A stretch of DNA of 64,000 nt from Martinezella tropici (lineage in GTDB: Bacteria > Pseudomonadota > Alphaproteobacteria > Rhizobiales > Rhizobiaceae). Position numbers and translations under genes: made by a program. Below the pieces are notes generated by a model that made no database searches, was not told the DNA's origin, and saw nothing but the letters and a program-made list of their open reading frames with translations. Shown piece after piece: positions 52,439-62,027 of this stretch. The DNA lies in assembly GCF_008370325.1 (NCBI RefSeq), contig NZ_VNIP01000006.1, positions 1 through 64,000 on the forward strand, in the 5' to 3' direction. Every line of letters begins with the position of its first letter. The stretch's first letter is position 1.

Positions 52439-53402
52439 CGAAAGCTCCCTGTTTCTTGGCGATCCAGAGATAGATTGCCATGATGACGATCGGCACCACC
52501 GAGAAGGCCGCGGCCAACGGCACGTTGCCGGCGGTGCCCTGCTGCGCATAGACAGCCTGGCCGATGAAGAGGCGCGAGGAGCCGATGATCTGCGGGATGA
52601 TGTAATCGCCCAAGGTCAATGAGAAGGTGAAGATGGAGCCGGCGACGACACCGGGCAATGCCAGCGGCAGAAGCACGGTATGGAAGGTCTGGTTCGGCGT
52701 CGCGCCGAGGTCGGAGGAGGCTTCGAGCAGATTGGCCGGCACGCGCTCGAGAGCTGCCTGCGTCGGCAGGATCATGTAGGGCAGCCAGATATAGACGAAG
52801 ACGAGGAAGGTGCCGATATAGCTCACCGACAGCGAATTGCCGCCGATGACGGGCAGGGCGAGCACGCCATCGAGCAGCCAGCCGAGATGCAGCTTGCCGA
52901 AGATCCAGGTGAGGATGCCTTCCTTGGCGAGGATCAGCTTCCAGGCATAGACCTTCACCAGATAGCTCGACCAGAGCGGCAGCATGACGCCGAGATAGAA
53001 CAGCGCCTTCCATTTTCCTTGCGCATAGCGGGCCGCATAATAGGCGATGGGGAATGCGACGAAGGCGGAGGCGAGCGTGACGAGAGCTGCCATGACCACC
53101 GTCCGCACGATGATGTCGAAATTCGCTGTGTTCAGCAGTTGCGCATAGGTCGAGAGCGTGAATTCGTAGTTCACCATTCCCGAGAAGTCGTCGATCGAGA
53201 AGAAGCTCTGCAGCAGCAGCGCGATCAGCGAGCCGATATAGATGATGCCGAGCCAGAGCAGCGGCGGCGTCAGCATCAGGAACAGCAGCAGTTTCGGGCG
53301 CCGCCAGAAGAGATCCGAGAGGCGACCGAAGGCGCCGCCGCGGCGCGGCAGGATCGAAGCCGGCGCCTGGCTCGTCGAGGCGGTCAAGGCGGCGGCGTTC
53401 AT
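52428..53402 (-). CDS. potB: Putrescine/spermidine ABC transporter permease
   Basis: A 324-residue permease of the PotB/PotH type. A cytoplasmic start of about 35 residues precedes the first helix ([20 protein letters not shown]). The family loop is [20 protein letters not shown]. It overlaps potA by ATGA (53399-53402) and potC by 11 bp, so all are translated together. Confidence 0.9.
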   Translation of the reverse strand: MNAAALTASTSQAPASILPRRGGAFGRLSDLFWRRPKLLLFLMLTPPLLWLGIIYIGSLIALLLQSFFSIDDFSGMVNYEFTLSTYAQLLNTANFDIIVRTVVMAALVTLASAFVAFPIAYYAARYAQGKWKALFYLGVMLPLWSSYLVKVYAWKLILAKEGILTWIFGKLHLGWLLDGVLALPVIGGNSLSVSYIGTFLVFVYIWLPYMILPTQAALERVPANLLEASSDLGATPNQTFHTVLLPLALPGVVAGSIFTFSLTLGDYIIPQIIGSSRLFIGQAVYAQQGTAGNVPLAAAFSVVPIVIMAIYLWIAKKQGAFDAL

Positions 53403-54385
53403 GCAGCGTCATCCATGTAATGCACATCCGCCGGCAGCCATGCGAGGCGGACGGAGGCGCCGGTATCCGGAGCCGATTGGCCGGCGGGTACGGTCACATG
53501 CAGGCGGGCGCCGTTTGCCTCCACCGAGAGGCGGGTAGCGGCACCGAGAAAGCTCGTCGCTTTCACGGTCGCCGCCACGCCGCTCTCCTCAGTCAACCGG
53601 ATGGCTTCGGGGCGCAGGCTTGCCCAGCGCCGTTCGCCTCCGAGCGACGACATCGTTTCTGGGGCGATGACATTGGAGGAGCCGACGAAATCGGCGACGA
53701 AACGGGTCTTCGGCCGCTGATAGATATCGTGCGGCGTGCCCTGCTGCACGATGCGGCCGTCGTTGAAGACGGCGACGCGGTCGGCCATGGACAATGCTTC
53801 GCCCTGGTCGTGGGTGACGAAGACGAAGGTGATGCCGAGCGCGCGCTGCAGACTCTTCAGTTCCTCCTGCATCTGCTCGCGCAACTTCAGGTCCAACGCG
53901 CCGAGCGGCTCGTCGAGCAGAAGAACTTTCGGCTTGTTGACCAGCGCGCGGGCGAGCGCCACGCGCTGGCGCTGGCCGCCCGAGAGCTGGCCGGGACGGC
54001 GCGCGCCATAACCCGGCAGCTTCACCAGCTCCAGCGCCTGTTCGGCGGCCCGCAGCCGTTCGGCCTTGCCGACACCCTTGACCATCAGCCCGTAGGCGAC
54101 ATTGTCGAGAATGTTGAGATGCGGAAACAGGGCGTAGTCCTGGAAGACCGTATTGACGTTGCGCCGGTAGGGCGGCACGCCTTCGGCGGTTTCGCCGAAG
54201 ATCTCGATATGGCCGCCTGTCGGCTGCTCGAAGCCGGCGATCAGCCTGAGGCAGGTGGTTTTGCCGGAACCGGAAGGGCCGAGCATGGCGAAGAATTCGC
54301 CGGGTGCAATCTCCAGATCGACGCGGTCGACAGCGCGGACCTGGCCGAAATGGCGCGACACCTGCTGGAAACGAACGGCGTTCAT
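53399..54385 (-). CDS. potA: Putrescine/spermidine ABC transporter ATP-binding protein
   Basis: A 328-residue PotA/PotG-type ATPase. Walker A is GPSGSGKTTCLRLIAG, the Q-loop VFQDYALFPHL, the signature [12 protein letters not shown], Walker B VLLLDEPLGALDLKL and the switch VTHDQGEALSM. A TOBE_2 domain forms the C-terminus. The gene follows potD after a 190-bp gap filled by a palindromic repeat. Confidence 0.92.
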   Translation of the reverse strand: MNAVRFQQVSRHFGQVRAVDRVDLEIAPGEFFAMLGPSGSGKTTCLRLIAGFEQPTGGHIEIFGETAEGVPPYRRNVNTVFQDYALFPHLNILDNVAYGLMVKGVGKAERLRAAEQALELVKLPGYGARRPGQLSGGQRQRVALARALVNKPKVLLLDEPLGALDLKLREQMQEELKSLQRALGITFVFVTHDQGEALSMADRVAVFNDGRIVQQGTPHDIYQRPKTRFVADFVGSSNVIAPETMSSLGGERRWASLRPEAIRLTEESGVAATVKATSFLGAATRLSVEANGARLHVTVPAGQSAPDTGASVRLAWLPADVHYMDDAA

Positions 54386-54408
54386 TGGCTTCTCCAGGGA
54401 TACTGGTT

Positions 54409-54569
54409 CCCCTTCTCCCCAACGGGGAGAAGGTGCCCGATAGGGCGGATGAGGGGGTTGAGGAGCGGAGCGACGAGGGCTTTGAGCGTAAGCAAAATGC
54501 AGCTTTTTCTATGCCGCGCTACCCCCTCATCCGACCCTTCGGGCCACCTTCTCCCCGAGGGGAGAAGGT
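54409..54569. repeat. Inverted-repeat intergenic element of a second type
   Basis: The left arm CCCCTTCTCCCCAACGGGGAG, quoted in part, pairs within itself and with CACCTTCTCCCC-GAGG-GGAGAAGG on the right. GATGAGGGGGTT pairs with ACCCCCTCATC inside. It is about 160 bp, between potD and potA. It differs from the four-copy family but has the same nested-hairpin plan, and may act as an attenuator between binding protein and transporter. Confidence 0.8.
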
Positions 54570-54575
54570 AGGTTC

Positions 54576-55736
54576 CTATCTGCCCCCGATCACGCCGATA
54601 TAGTCGGAGACCCAGCGGTGATAGGGCACGCATTCGCTCTGCGTGCCGCATTTCGCGACGGGCGTCTTCCAGAACTTGATCTTGTCGAAGTGATCATAGC
54701 CGTTGGTGGCGCAGCCACTGTCGGTCAGGAGCTCATCGCCCTTGCAGGCTGCCGGAACCGAGGGTACGGCGCCGAACCAGGCGGCGGCATCGCCCTGCAC
54801 CTTGGCCTGGAGCGAGTGCTCCATCCACATATAGGCGCAGTTCGGATGCTCACTGTCGGCATGCAGCATGGTGGTGTCGGCCCAGCCGGTCGTTCCCTCA
54901 TCCGGGAATGTGGAGGCGATCTTCTGCTTGTCGGCCTGCAGCAAGTTCACCTGGAATGGCCAGGAACCGGAAGCGACGACGCCTTCGTTCTTGAAGTCGT
55001 CGGTCTGGATCATCGCGTCATGCCAATAGCGGCTGACAAGCTTGCGCTGGCCGCGCAGCAGTTCCAGAGCGGCCTTATACTGGTCTTCGTTAAGCTCGTA
55101 AGGGTCCTTGATGCCTAGCTCCGGCTTGTGGGCCATGAGGTAGAGGGCGGCATCGGCGATATAGATCGGGCCGTCATAGGCCTGCACGCGGCCCTTGTTG
55201 GACTTGCCGTCAGGCAGGTTCATTTCTTCGAAGACGACGTTCCAGCTCTTCGGCGCCTGATCCTTGAAGGCGGCGGTATTGTACATCAGTACGTTCGGTC
55301 CCCAGAGATAGGGAACGCCGTAGTGGACTCCGTTGACCGTGTGCCAGGGTGCATTCTTCAGGCGGTCGTCGAGGTTCTTCCAGCTCGGGATCAGGTCGGT
55401 ATTGATCGGCTGGACGCGCTTGCCGGCCACGAGCCTAAGTGATGCGTCACCGGAAGCTGTTACGAGGTCGAAACCGCCTTCGTTCATCAGCGCCACCATT
55501 TCGTCCGATGTCGCCGCGGTCTTGACGCTGACCTTGCAGCCGGTTTCCTTCTCGAAGCCTGTGACCCAATCGTAATTCTTATCGCTTTCGCCGCGCTCGA
55601 TATAGCCCGCCCACGCGACGATGCTGACGGCACCTTCGCCTTTGCCGAGCGTCTTCAACGGCTCGGCGGCAATGACCTGCGTTGCGAAGCTAAGGCATGC
55701 AAGTGCAGCCGTGCATGATTTCAGCAGATGCTTCAT
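54576..55736 (-). CDS. potD: Putrescine/spermidine-binding periplasmic protein
   Basis: A 386-residue polyamine-binding protein of the PotD/PotF family. The signal peptide is residues 1-24 (LLKSCTAALACLSFATQVIA). Mature features include SIVAWAGYIERGES, VGFDLVT-like GGFDLVTASGDASLRLV and WGPNVLMYNT. Several cysteines (CKGDELLTDSGCATNG, CGTQSEC) near the C-terminus may form disulfides. It is the first gene of the operon. Uptake of putrescine or spermidine is inferred from family and from the downstream dehydrogenase. Confidence 0.9.
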   Translation of the reverse strand: MKHLLKSCTAALACLSFATQVIAAEPLKTLGKGEGAVSIVAWAGYIERGESDKNYDWVTGFEKETGCKVSVKTAATSDEMVALMNEGGFDLVTASGDASLRLVAGKRVQPINTDLIPSWKNLDDRLKNAPWHTVNGVHYGVPYLWGPNVLMYNTAAFKDQAPKSWNVVFEEMNLPDGKSNKGRVQAYDGPIYIADAALYLMAHKPELGIKDPYELNEDQYKAALELLRGQRKLVSRYWHDAMIQTDDFKNEGVVASGSWPFQVNLLQADKQKIASTFPDEGTTGWADTTMLHADSEHPNCAYMWMEHSLQAKVQGDAAAWFGAVPSVPAACKGDELLTDSGCATNGYDHFDKIKFWKTPVAKCGTQSECVPYHRWVSDYIGVIGGR

Positions 55737-55872
55737 CGGACTCTCCCGGTTTTTTCCAAGTCTTGCTCTTGGAGCCAGTGACTGGCGTTTTGTTCCCGGG
55801 AGAAAAGGTGACGCGATTTCGCCGTATTCGCAAATTCATTTATCAGAAAGTCGATATCGGAAATTCCGATTC

Positions 55873-56499
55873 CTAACCGCTAATATGCGTGAGATCGAAG
55901 GCTCCAGGCCGCAAATCTCCTGCTTTCATCAGCTGCTGCAGCGTGTAGGAAATCGAAAGTGCATCATCGAGCGCATCATGGCCCTGCAGGGGTGGGTGCT
56001 GCACGCCATAGTAGTCCGCAAGCTTGTTGCTCGGTGTTCTAGCCAGGTCTGCGACAGGCATTCCCGCTGCCAGCAGGAGCTTCACTGCATTGTCGAAACG
56101 ATGCGCCGGAATGGAGGGTTGAATTCCGGCGACATAGCAGCTGATTGCCATCATATTCAGCTCGTCCTTGCCCCAGGACCAGAAGCGAGCACCGCCTGAG
56201 AAGCGGTCCAGACTGGCGAGTGCATCCTGCAACGAGACGCCCTCGGACCTTATGTTTTCCTCTGTGATGCCGGTGAGGGTGGTAAAGAATGGGTCGAGTT
56301 TATATTGATTGCCGAACCTGTCGATGGGACGAACATAGGCCTTGTAGGTGCCCAAGATCTGGAAATCGCCGTCGAGACCAAGCCTGACGGCGCCAATTTG
56401 CGCGATAACCGGATCCGGATCGTGAGCGGCACACCAGAACCGGCGTTGCGACCCTTCGAGGCAAAGGAATTCACAGTCGAATATGATTGCGGTCTTCAC
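55873..56499 (-). CDS. DnaQ-like 3'-5' exonuclease family protein
   Basis: A 208-residue DEDDh-type exonuclease. Exo I is FDCEF with D8 and E10. Exo II is in the region DRFSGGARFWSWGKDELNMM. Exo III is the H-x4-D pattern in GHDALDDALS. It could trim RNA or DNA 3' ends; similar standalone proteins are annotated only as exonucleases. It is a single gene. Its neighbours (polyamine operon and LysR regulator) give no functional clue. Confidence 0.8.
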   Translation of the reverse strand: MKTAIIFDCEFLCLEGSQRRFWCAAHDPDPVIAQIGAVRLGLDGDFQILGTYKAYVRPIDRFGNQYKLDPFFTTLTGITEENIRSEGVSLQDALASLDRFSGGARFWSWGKDELNMMAISCYVAGIQPSIPAHRFDNAVKLLLAAGMPVADLARTPSNKLADYYGVQHPPLQGHDALDDALSISYTLQQLMKAGDLRPGAFDLTHISG

Positions 56500-56565
56500 G
56501 CCTGATCCTCCTTGTCAAGATAATCTTCGATTGCCATTCATGCCGGCGCCGGAAGCTTGCGCTCG

Positions 56566-57471
56566 TTACCGCTGGCGTCCCGAGCGCATGCTTTCGGCGA
56601 CGCCGACGAAGTCGCGGGCGGCCTGCGGCAGGCTCGAGCCCTTGCGCCAGACCATGCCGACCTGCACGACGGGCAGCGAGCCGGAGACGTCGCGGCTCTC
56701 GATGCGATCGCCTTCCAGCGACCAGGGGCGATAAACGAGATCCGGAAGGAGAGCAACGCCCGCGCCGGTGGCAACCAGGCTGCGCACCGCCTCGACCGAG
56801 CGCGTGCGGAAGGCGACATGCGGGCGAGCGCCGAGTGCGGTCAGCAGTTTGCCGGTGTTTTCTTCGATCTCGTCGATGGTCAGCATGATCAACGGTTCGC
56901 GGCTGATGTCGGCGACGCTGATGATGTCGGCCGAGACGAGGGGATGGCCCATCGGTAGCCAGAGGCGATAGGGCGAAGTCTCGAGGATCTCCGCCTGCAG
57001 GGCCATGCGGTCTCGCAAGTTGGAAATGACCATAACGGCAACGTCGAGCTCGCCGCCAACCAGAAGATGCTCCAGATAGCCGCCATTATCCTCGATGGCG
57101 CTGACCTCGACGCCGGGGCAGGCGCGGCGATAGCGGGCCAGAAGATCCGACAGAACATAGCCGGCGACGAGCGATGTCACGCCGATATTCAGCGTGCCGC
57201 CGGCCTCGTTCCGCTTGCCGGAAAAGCTGGTGCGAGCATCGGAAACGGTTGCCAGGATTTTCGTCGCATGGCGCAGGAACTGGTGGCCGTTATGGGTGAT
57301 GGAGAGACCGCGTGGATGACGCTCGAAGAGCTCGACGCCTAGATCGCTTTCCAGTTCCTTGAGGGCTTCGGTGACGGACGATTGCGATATGGACAGGTTC
57401 TGGGCGGCGCGCGTCACGGAGCCTTGTTCCGCCACGGCGACGAAGTATTGCAGCTGTCTCAAGGTGAAAGC
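56566..57471 (-). CDS. LysR family transcriptional regulator
   Basis: A 301-residue LysR-type regulator. The N-terminal winged helix lies at residues 1-60 (LRQLQYFVAVAEQGSVTRAA and SQSSVTEALKELESDLGVEL). The C-terminal effector domain starts at about 90. The ATG at 57471 matches family starts. LysR genes usually regulate a divergent neighbour; here the divergent gene at 57670 encodes an uncharacterised membrane-anchored protein. Confidence 0.9.
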   Translation of the reverse strand, partial: AFTLRQLQYFVAVAEQGSVTRAAQNLSISQSSVTEALKELESDLGVELFERHPRGLSITHNGHQFLRHATKILATVSDARTSFSGKRNEAGGTLNIGVTSLVAGYVLSDLLARYRRACPGVEVSAIEDNGGYLEHLLVGGELDVAVMVISNLRDRMALQAEILETSPYRLWLPMGHPLVSADIISVADISREPLIMLTIDEIEENTGKLLTALGARPHVAFRTRSVEAVRSLVATGAGVALLPDLVYRPWSLEGDRIESRDVSGSLPVVQVGMVWRKGSSLPQAARDFVGVAESMRSGRQR

Positions 57472-57669
57472 CATGCTTTGGTTAGAGCATGTTCGCGGCG
57501 TGAAAGGCAAGCACCCGGCATTTCTGTGAAAGTTTGGACCTTTTTTGGTAGCTATGCCGTCAGAGTTGCAAGTTTCGCGTCCGTTTTAAGTATTCAGAAA
57601 CGCCCTCTGCCTAACGTGAGGGTTGATCATCTTTGTCGGCTTGGAGTGGTCTATGCTGGAGCAGTTGGC

Positions 57670-58506
57670 GTGAGCGCCTTACTGCATATTTTCCGGGCAC
57701 ACCGGAAGTTTGTCGTCATGATCGGCGGAGTGGCCTTTCTCGTGGGCTCCTCCGGCGTCTTGGCGCTTTGTATCGGCAAGGACAGATTGCTCGGCTTCGC
57801 ATCCGCTTCCCCCAACGGGCTTCAGTGCATGGATGTCAATCTCGTCTCCATCCGCAAGGAAAACCGCTTCTGGGTGCGTAAATATATCCGCACGGAACCG
57901 ACCGATGGCCTGACACGGGTCAGGACCGCGCTCAGGGTCGCCAAGGCTGTGTATCAGGAGCAGAAGCCGGATCTCGTTCAGGTTGTGGTTCTCGACAAGA
58001 ACGGACCGACGCTGCGCTCCGACATACGCGGCCGGGCGCTGGGGGCCGACGTAGTCTACGTGCCGCACCCGGACAAACTCGTCGACGGCAGCTCCGAGGC
58101 GCCGGTGACGGCACGCTACTACGATGGCGGCGCCAGCAATGCCGGCCTGTTCTCAGGCGAGCAGATCACCATGTTGCCGCAGGATATCAATGCCGAGCTT
58201 GCCGGATTGAAGGACTATAGCGATTGCGACAATGCGCTGACAGCCGACAACGGTGCCGGGAGTGCGAAGAAGGATAAGATGAAAGCGGCGATTGCCGCTG
58301 AAGAAAAGGCAACGGCGAAAGAAGAAGAGCGTGATGCCAAGCCGTCGCTGCCGGAGCCGAAATCGACTGGCAATGTGCGGCCCGGCTATGACGAGAGCGG
58401 TGAATTTATCGGCGCTGATGCCCGCGACAACGAAAAAACCCCGTCACCGCGGCTGGACCCGACCATGACGGGTGCCGCCGACCGCCGATCGCCCATCACG
58501 AATTGA
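57670..58506 (+). CDS. Membrane-anchored hypothetical protein with charged tail
   Basis: Function unknown. With the GTG start at 57670 (TGGAG upstream) the product has about 278 residues. A basic start is followed by one transmembrane helix (KFVVMIGGVAFLVGSSGVLAL). A compact domain then contains NLVSIRKENRFWVRKYIRTE and QVVVLDKNGPTLRSDIRGRA, and the tail (about 195-278) is rich in K, E, A and P. An ATG at 57718 would start inside the helix. Open frame further upstream has poor coding character. It may be conserved in rhizobia; no family was recognised. Confidence 0.55.
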   Translation: MSALLHIFRAHRKFVVMIGGVAFLVGSSGVLALCIGKDRLLGFASASPNGLQCMDVNLVSIRKENRFWVRKYIRTEPTDGLTRVRTALRVAKAVYQEQKPDLVQVVVLDKNGPTLRSDIRGRALGADVVYVPHPDKLVDGSSEAPVTARYYDGGASNAGLFSGEQITMLPQDINAELAGLKDYSDCDNALTADNGAGSAKKDKMKAAIAAEEKATAKEEERDAKPSLPEPKSTGNVRPGYDESGEFIGADARDNEKTPSPRLDPTMTGAADRRSPITN

Positions 58507-58568
58507 CGCCGTCGCCACTCTTCCAGTGAAACGAAAAGCGCCAGGCAGCGTCGTTTCCTTCGCTGGCC

Positions 58569-58668
58569 TAGACTGTTTCCGCTTTTCTTCGAATCGCGGA
58601 AACAGTCTATCCTTTTGTTTTTACGCAATTCCGGACAGAAAACCGCTACGCACTTTTCTTGGAATTGC
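58569..58668. repeat. RIME-like palindromic element between convergent genes
   Basis: A perfect 14-bp stem TAGACTGTTTCCGC / GCGGAAACAGTCTA (58569-58609) is followed by GCAATTCC / GGAATTGC (58625-58668) around AGAAAACCGCTACGCACTTT. This is the same sequence class as the element at 21400. It may act as a bidirectional terminator for the hypothetical gene and lysS. Confidence 0.75.
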
Positions 58669-58694
58669 TCTAGCGCCTGAAATTGCCGGCTTGA

Positions 58695-60191
58695 TCAATC
58701 TGCCTTGTTGCGACGGGCCGGGAAGAGAATGATGTCGCGGATCGACGGCGAGTTGGTCAAAAGCATGATGAGGCGATCGACACCGATGCCAAGGCCGCCT
58801 GCGGGCGGCATGCCCTGGTCGATCGCATCGAGGAACTCTTCGTCCAGTTCCTTCTGCTTTTCGCCGCGCGCATGCGCCTGCTCGAGTTGCTCGACCATGC
58901 GGGCGCGCTGCTCTTCCGGATCGTTGAGTTCCGAGAAGGCATTGCCGAGTTCCCAGGCGTTGCAATAGGTCTCGAAGCGCTCGACGAGGCGCGGTTCGCC
59001 CGGCACTTCCTTGGCGAAGGGCGAGATGTCCTTCGGGAAATGCGTGACGTGCGCCGGCTGGATCAGCGTGCCCTCGACCTTCTCTTCGAAGATGAAGGCC
59101 AGGCATTCGCCCCAGGTCGCGTCCTTCTCGACAGCAAAGCCGGCAGCCTTGGCGGCATCGCGCGCTTCTTCATCGGTCTTGATCGCCAGGAAGTCGATGC
59201 CGGTGGCTTCCTTGACGGCGTCAGGCATCGGCACGCGGCGGAACGGACCCTTGAAGGAAATCTGCTTGTCGCCGAAGGCGAATTCCGTGCTGCCGTGGAT
59301 CGACATGGCGAGTGTCGAGAACAGCCGCTCGACGAGGTCCATGATGTCCTCGTAGTCGGCATAGGCCCAATAGCACTCCATCATCGTGAATTCGGGATTG
59401 TGCCGGGTGGAGACGCCTTCGTTGCGGAAGTTGCGGTTGATCTCGAAGACCTTGTCGGTGAGACCGGATACCAGCGTGCGCTTCAGGAACAATTCCGGCG
59501 CGATGCGCAGGTACATGTCGAGCTTCAGCGTGTTGTGATGCGTCTTGAACGGCTCGGCGGTGGCGCCGCCATAGACCGAATGCAGCATCGGCGTTTCGAC
59601 TTCCATGAAGCCGTCATTTTCCATGAAGCGGCGGATACCGGAGACGATACGGCTGCGCTGCTGGAAGCGGAGCTTCGATTCCTCGTTGGTCATGATGTCG
59701 AGGTGACGCTTGCGGTAGCGCAGTTCGATATCGGACAGGCCGTGCCACTTTTCCGGCATCGGCAGCAACGACTTTGTCAGCATGGTGATCTGCTGGGCAT
59801 TGATGGTCAGCTCGCCGCGCTTGGTGCGACGCACGACGCCGGTGACGCCGATAATGTCGCCGATGTCGATCATCGGCAGCAGGTTGCGGGCCTCTTCCGA
59901 GGTTACGTCCTTGTGGCTGAAGATCTGGATCTTGGCCGAGGCGTCATGGATGTCCATGAACATGCCGGAGTTGCGCGAGGAATAGACGCGGCCGGCAACA
60001 GTGACGACATCGCCGGTTTCCGTATCCGGCTCCAGGCCTTCGTATTTCACGGCGAGTTCGGCATTGGTCAGCGTCCGGTGGAAATGCGCCGGATAGACGT
60101 CGCCGATCTGCTCGCGCAGCAGCTTCAGCTTCTGCGCGCGAACTTCCGTTGCGTCGGAGGAAAGGGTAGCGGTTTCGGTCTTGTCGTTCAT
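58695..60191 (-). CDS. lysS: Lysyl-tRNA synthetase (class II)
   Basis: A 498-residue class II LysRS that charges tRNA-Lys. An N-terminal OB-fold anticodon-binding domain (about 55-165) contains VTVAGRVYSSRNSGMFMDIH. The catalytic domain has motif 2 as FRNEGVSTRHNPEFTMMECY and motif 3 as GLGIGVDRLIMLLTNSPSIR. The ATG at 60191 is preferred to 60236. It lies 16 bp downstream of gltX, forming a two-gene synthetase operon. Confidence 0.97.
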   Translation of the reverse strand: MNDKTETATLSSDATEVRAQKLKLLREQIGDVYPAHFHRTLTNAELAVKYEGLEPDTETGDVVTVAGRVYSSRNSGMFMDIHDASAKIQIFSHKDVTSEEARNLLPMIDIGDIIGVTGVVRRTKRGELTINAQQITMLTKSLLPMPEKWHGLSDIELRYRKRHLDIMTNEESKLRFQQRSRIVSGIRRFMENDGFMEVETPMLHSVYGGATAEPFKTHHNTLKLDMYLRIAPELFLKRTLVSGLTDKVFEINRNFRNEGVSTRHNPEFTMMECYWAYADYEDIMDLVERLFSTLAMSIHGSTEFAFGDKQISFKGPFRRVPMPDAVKEATGIDFLAIKTDEEARDAAKAAGFAVEKDATWGECLAFIFEEKVEGTLIQPAHVTHFPKDISPFAKEVPGEPRLVERFETYCNAWELGNAFSELNDPEEQRARMVEQLEQAHARGEKQKELDEEFLDAIDQGMPPAGGLGIGVDRLIMLLTNSPSIRDIILFPARRNKAD

Positions 60192-60207
60192 GGTTCTAAA
60201 GTCCGGT

Positions 60208-61665
60208 TCAGTTCTTCGGGCCGACGAGGGTCGCAACGGTCTGCGCAGCCAATTTCAGCCGCTGGCGCACGACGGAACGGCCGAGGATCGCCATGCTATC
60301 GAAAAGCGGCAGGGAACGCGAGGAGCCCGATACGGCGACGAAAAGCGGCGCGACGATGACCTTCAGCTTCTTGCCCATGCGGTCGGCGATGGCGCGCAGC
60401 TCGGCTTCGATCGTCTCGACGTTCCATTCGAGGATCTTCTCGAGATCAGGCTGAACCGTGTTCAGGATTTCCAGAAGTTCTTCCGGCGTCGACTTGATCT
60501 TCGCGAAGGCCGACGGGTCGAGGTTGAGATCGGATTTGAACAGGAATCCGGTCAGATCAGGCAGTTCGCCAAGCTTGGTGATGCGCGACTGCGACAGCTT
60601 CAGGCCTTCCTTCAGGCGGTCGTTTTCCATCGCCCAGATCAGAACCCGATGCTGGAACTCTTCTTCCGAGAGCTTTTCGCGGATCCAGCGGCCGTTTAGC
60701 CAGTCGAGCTTCTGGATGTCGAAGATGGCGCCGGCCTTGGAGAGGTTTTCGGGGTCGAACTTTCCGGCAAGCTCGTCCATGCTCAAAAGCTCTTCGCCCT
60801 CGGCGATCTGGATGAAGAACAGGCCGAGGAAGTTCATCAACGCCTCGGGGATATAGCCGAGGGCCGTATAATAGGAGATCGATGTCGGATTCTTGCGCTT
60901 CGACAGCTTCGACTTATCGGCATTGCGCATCAGCGACAGGTGCATAAAAACGGGCGGTTCCCAGCCGAGATACTGATAGATCAGGATATGCTTCGGCACC
61001 GAGGCGAGCCACTCTTCGCCGCGCGCCACATGGGTAATCTTCATCAGATGGTCGTCGACGACGTTGGCCATGTGATAGGTCGGCATGCCGTCTGCCTTGA
61101 GCAGAACCTGCATGTCCACGGCATCCCACGGGATTTCGACGTCGCCGTAGACGCCGTCATGGAACTTGCAGGAGCCTTCCGTCGGGATTTTCATACGCAC
61201 GACATGCGGCTCGCCGGCCGCGACGCGCGTCGAAACTTCCTCGGCCGAGAGGTTCAGACAGTGGCCGTCATACTTCGGCGGAAGGCCGGCGGCGCGCTGC
61301 GCCTCGCGCATCTTTTCCAGACGCTCCGGGGTGCAGAAGCAGCGGAAGCCGTGTCCGTTTGTGACGATCTGCTCGACATAAGGCTTGTAGAGGTCCTTGC
61401 GGTCGCTCTGGCGATAGGGGCCGTAGGGACCGCCGATATCGGGACCTTCGGACCACTTCAGGCCGCACCATTTCAGCGCGTCGAGCACCTTGGTCTCGAA
61501 TTCCGGGGTGGAGCGGGTCGCGTCGGTGTCCTCGATGCGCAGGATGAACTCGCCGCCGTGTTTCTTGGCGAAGAGGTAGTTGAACAGCGCGATATAGGCG
61601 GTGCCGACATGCGGCTCGCCGGTGGGGGAGGGTGCGATGCGGACGCGAACGCCTGATGTGGTCAT
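60208..61665 (-). CDS. gltX: Glutamyl-tRNA synthetase
   Basis: A 485-residue class I GluRS. The HIGH-type motif is IAPSPTGEPHVGT near the N-terminus. The KMSKS-type motif is SKLSKRKNP at about residues 252-260. FMHLSLMRNADKSKLS and MPTYHMANVVDDHLM are typical of the catalytic domain. In alphaproteobacteria such enzymes often also charge tRNA-Gln with glutamate for later amidation; this is family knowledge. It is the first gene of the gltX-lysS unit. Confidence 0.97.
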   Translation of the reverse strand: MTTSGVRVRIAPSPTGEPHVGTAYIALFNYLFAKKHGGEFILRIEDTDATRSTPEFETKVLDALKWCGLKWSEGPDIGGPYGPYRQSDRKDLYKPYVEQIVTNGHGFRCFCTPERLEKMREAQRAAGLPPKYDGHCLNLSAEEVSTRVAAGEPHVVRMKIPTEGSCKFHDGVYGDVEIPWDAVDMQVLLKADGMPTYHMANVVDDHLMKITHVARGEEWLASVPKHILIYQYLGWEPPVFMHLSLMRNADKSKLSKRKNPTSISYYTALGYIPEALMNFLGLFFIQIAEGEELLSMDELAGKFDPENLSKAGAIFDIQKLDWLNGRWIREKLSEEEFQHRVLIWAMENDRLKEGLKLSQSRITKLGELPDLTGFLFKSDLNLDPSAFAKIKSTPEELLEILNTVQPDLEKILEWNVETIEAELRAIADRMGKKLKVIVAPLFVAVSGSSRSLPLFDSMAILGRSVVRQRLKLAAQTVATLVGPKN

Positions 61666-62027
61666 TTTGTTTGCCCGTCATAAAAGGCCGGGCCGCGCTT
61701 GGGACAAGCGCCGTCCAGCCGAAAATGTGTATCTGGATCAGGAAACCGGCCGGAAAAGGGCGTTCTTAACGCTTCAGTTCCGCGTTTCCGTATGGCTGGC
61801 CTTAGGCCATATTCAACGGGTGACGTCAAGGGAAACTGCGCTGCGAGGCCGCTTGCACCTGGTTGCCTGCGGTGTTCCGCATCGATTTGAGCCGATCTCT
61901 CTGTTTCGTGGGATCTCTTTACTCTTCATAAGGCTACCGGAATAAAAGCGGGCCGCCCGTCGAATTTCATTTGCAATTTTCGCGGCAGTGGCGAAATAGG
62001 TCTTCAATCGTTCACCGCGAGGAAACA
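61666..62027. promoter_or_regulatory. Divergent intergenic region, gltX / secreted protein
   Basis: 362 bp with no supported gene. It must carry the gltX-lysS promoter on the left and that of the secreted protein gene on the right. GGGCCGGGCC-rich sequence near 61684-61700 and AT-rich segments near 61905-61990 are visible. No T-box or other known RNA leader was recognised. Confidence 0.35.

Noticed and set aside
58872..60359. Plus-strand frame of about 495 codons opposite lysS
   Set aside because: Antisense to an essential, highly conserved synthetase gene; codon bias explains the open frame.
61666..62027. T-box or other RNA leader before gltX
   Set aside because: No specifier-loop or antiterminator pattern was seen; T-boxes are rare in alphaproteobacteria.
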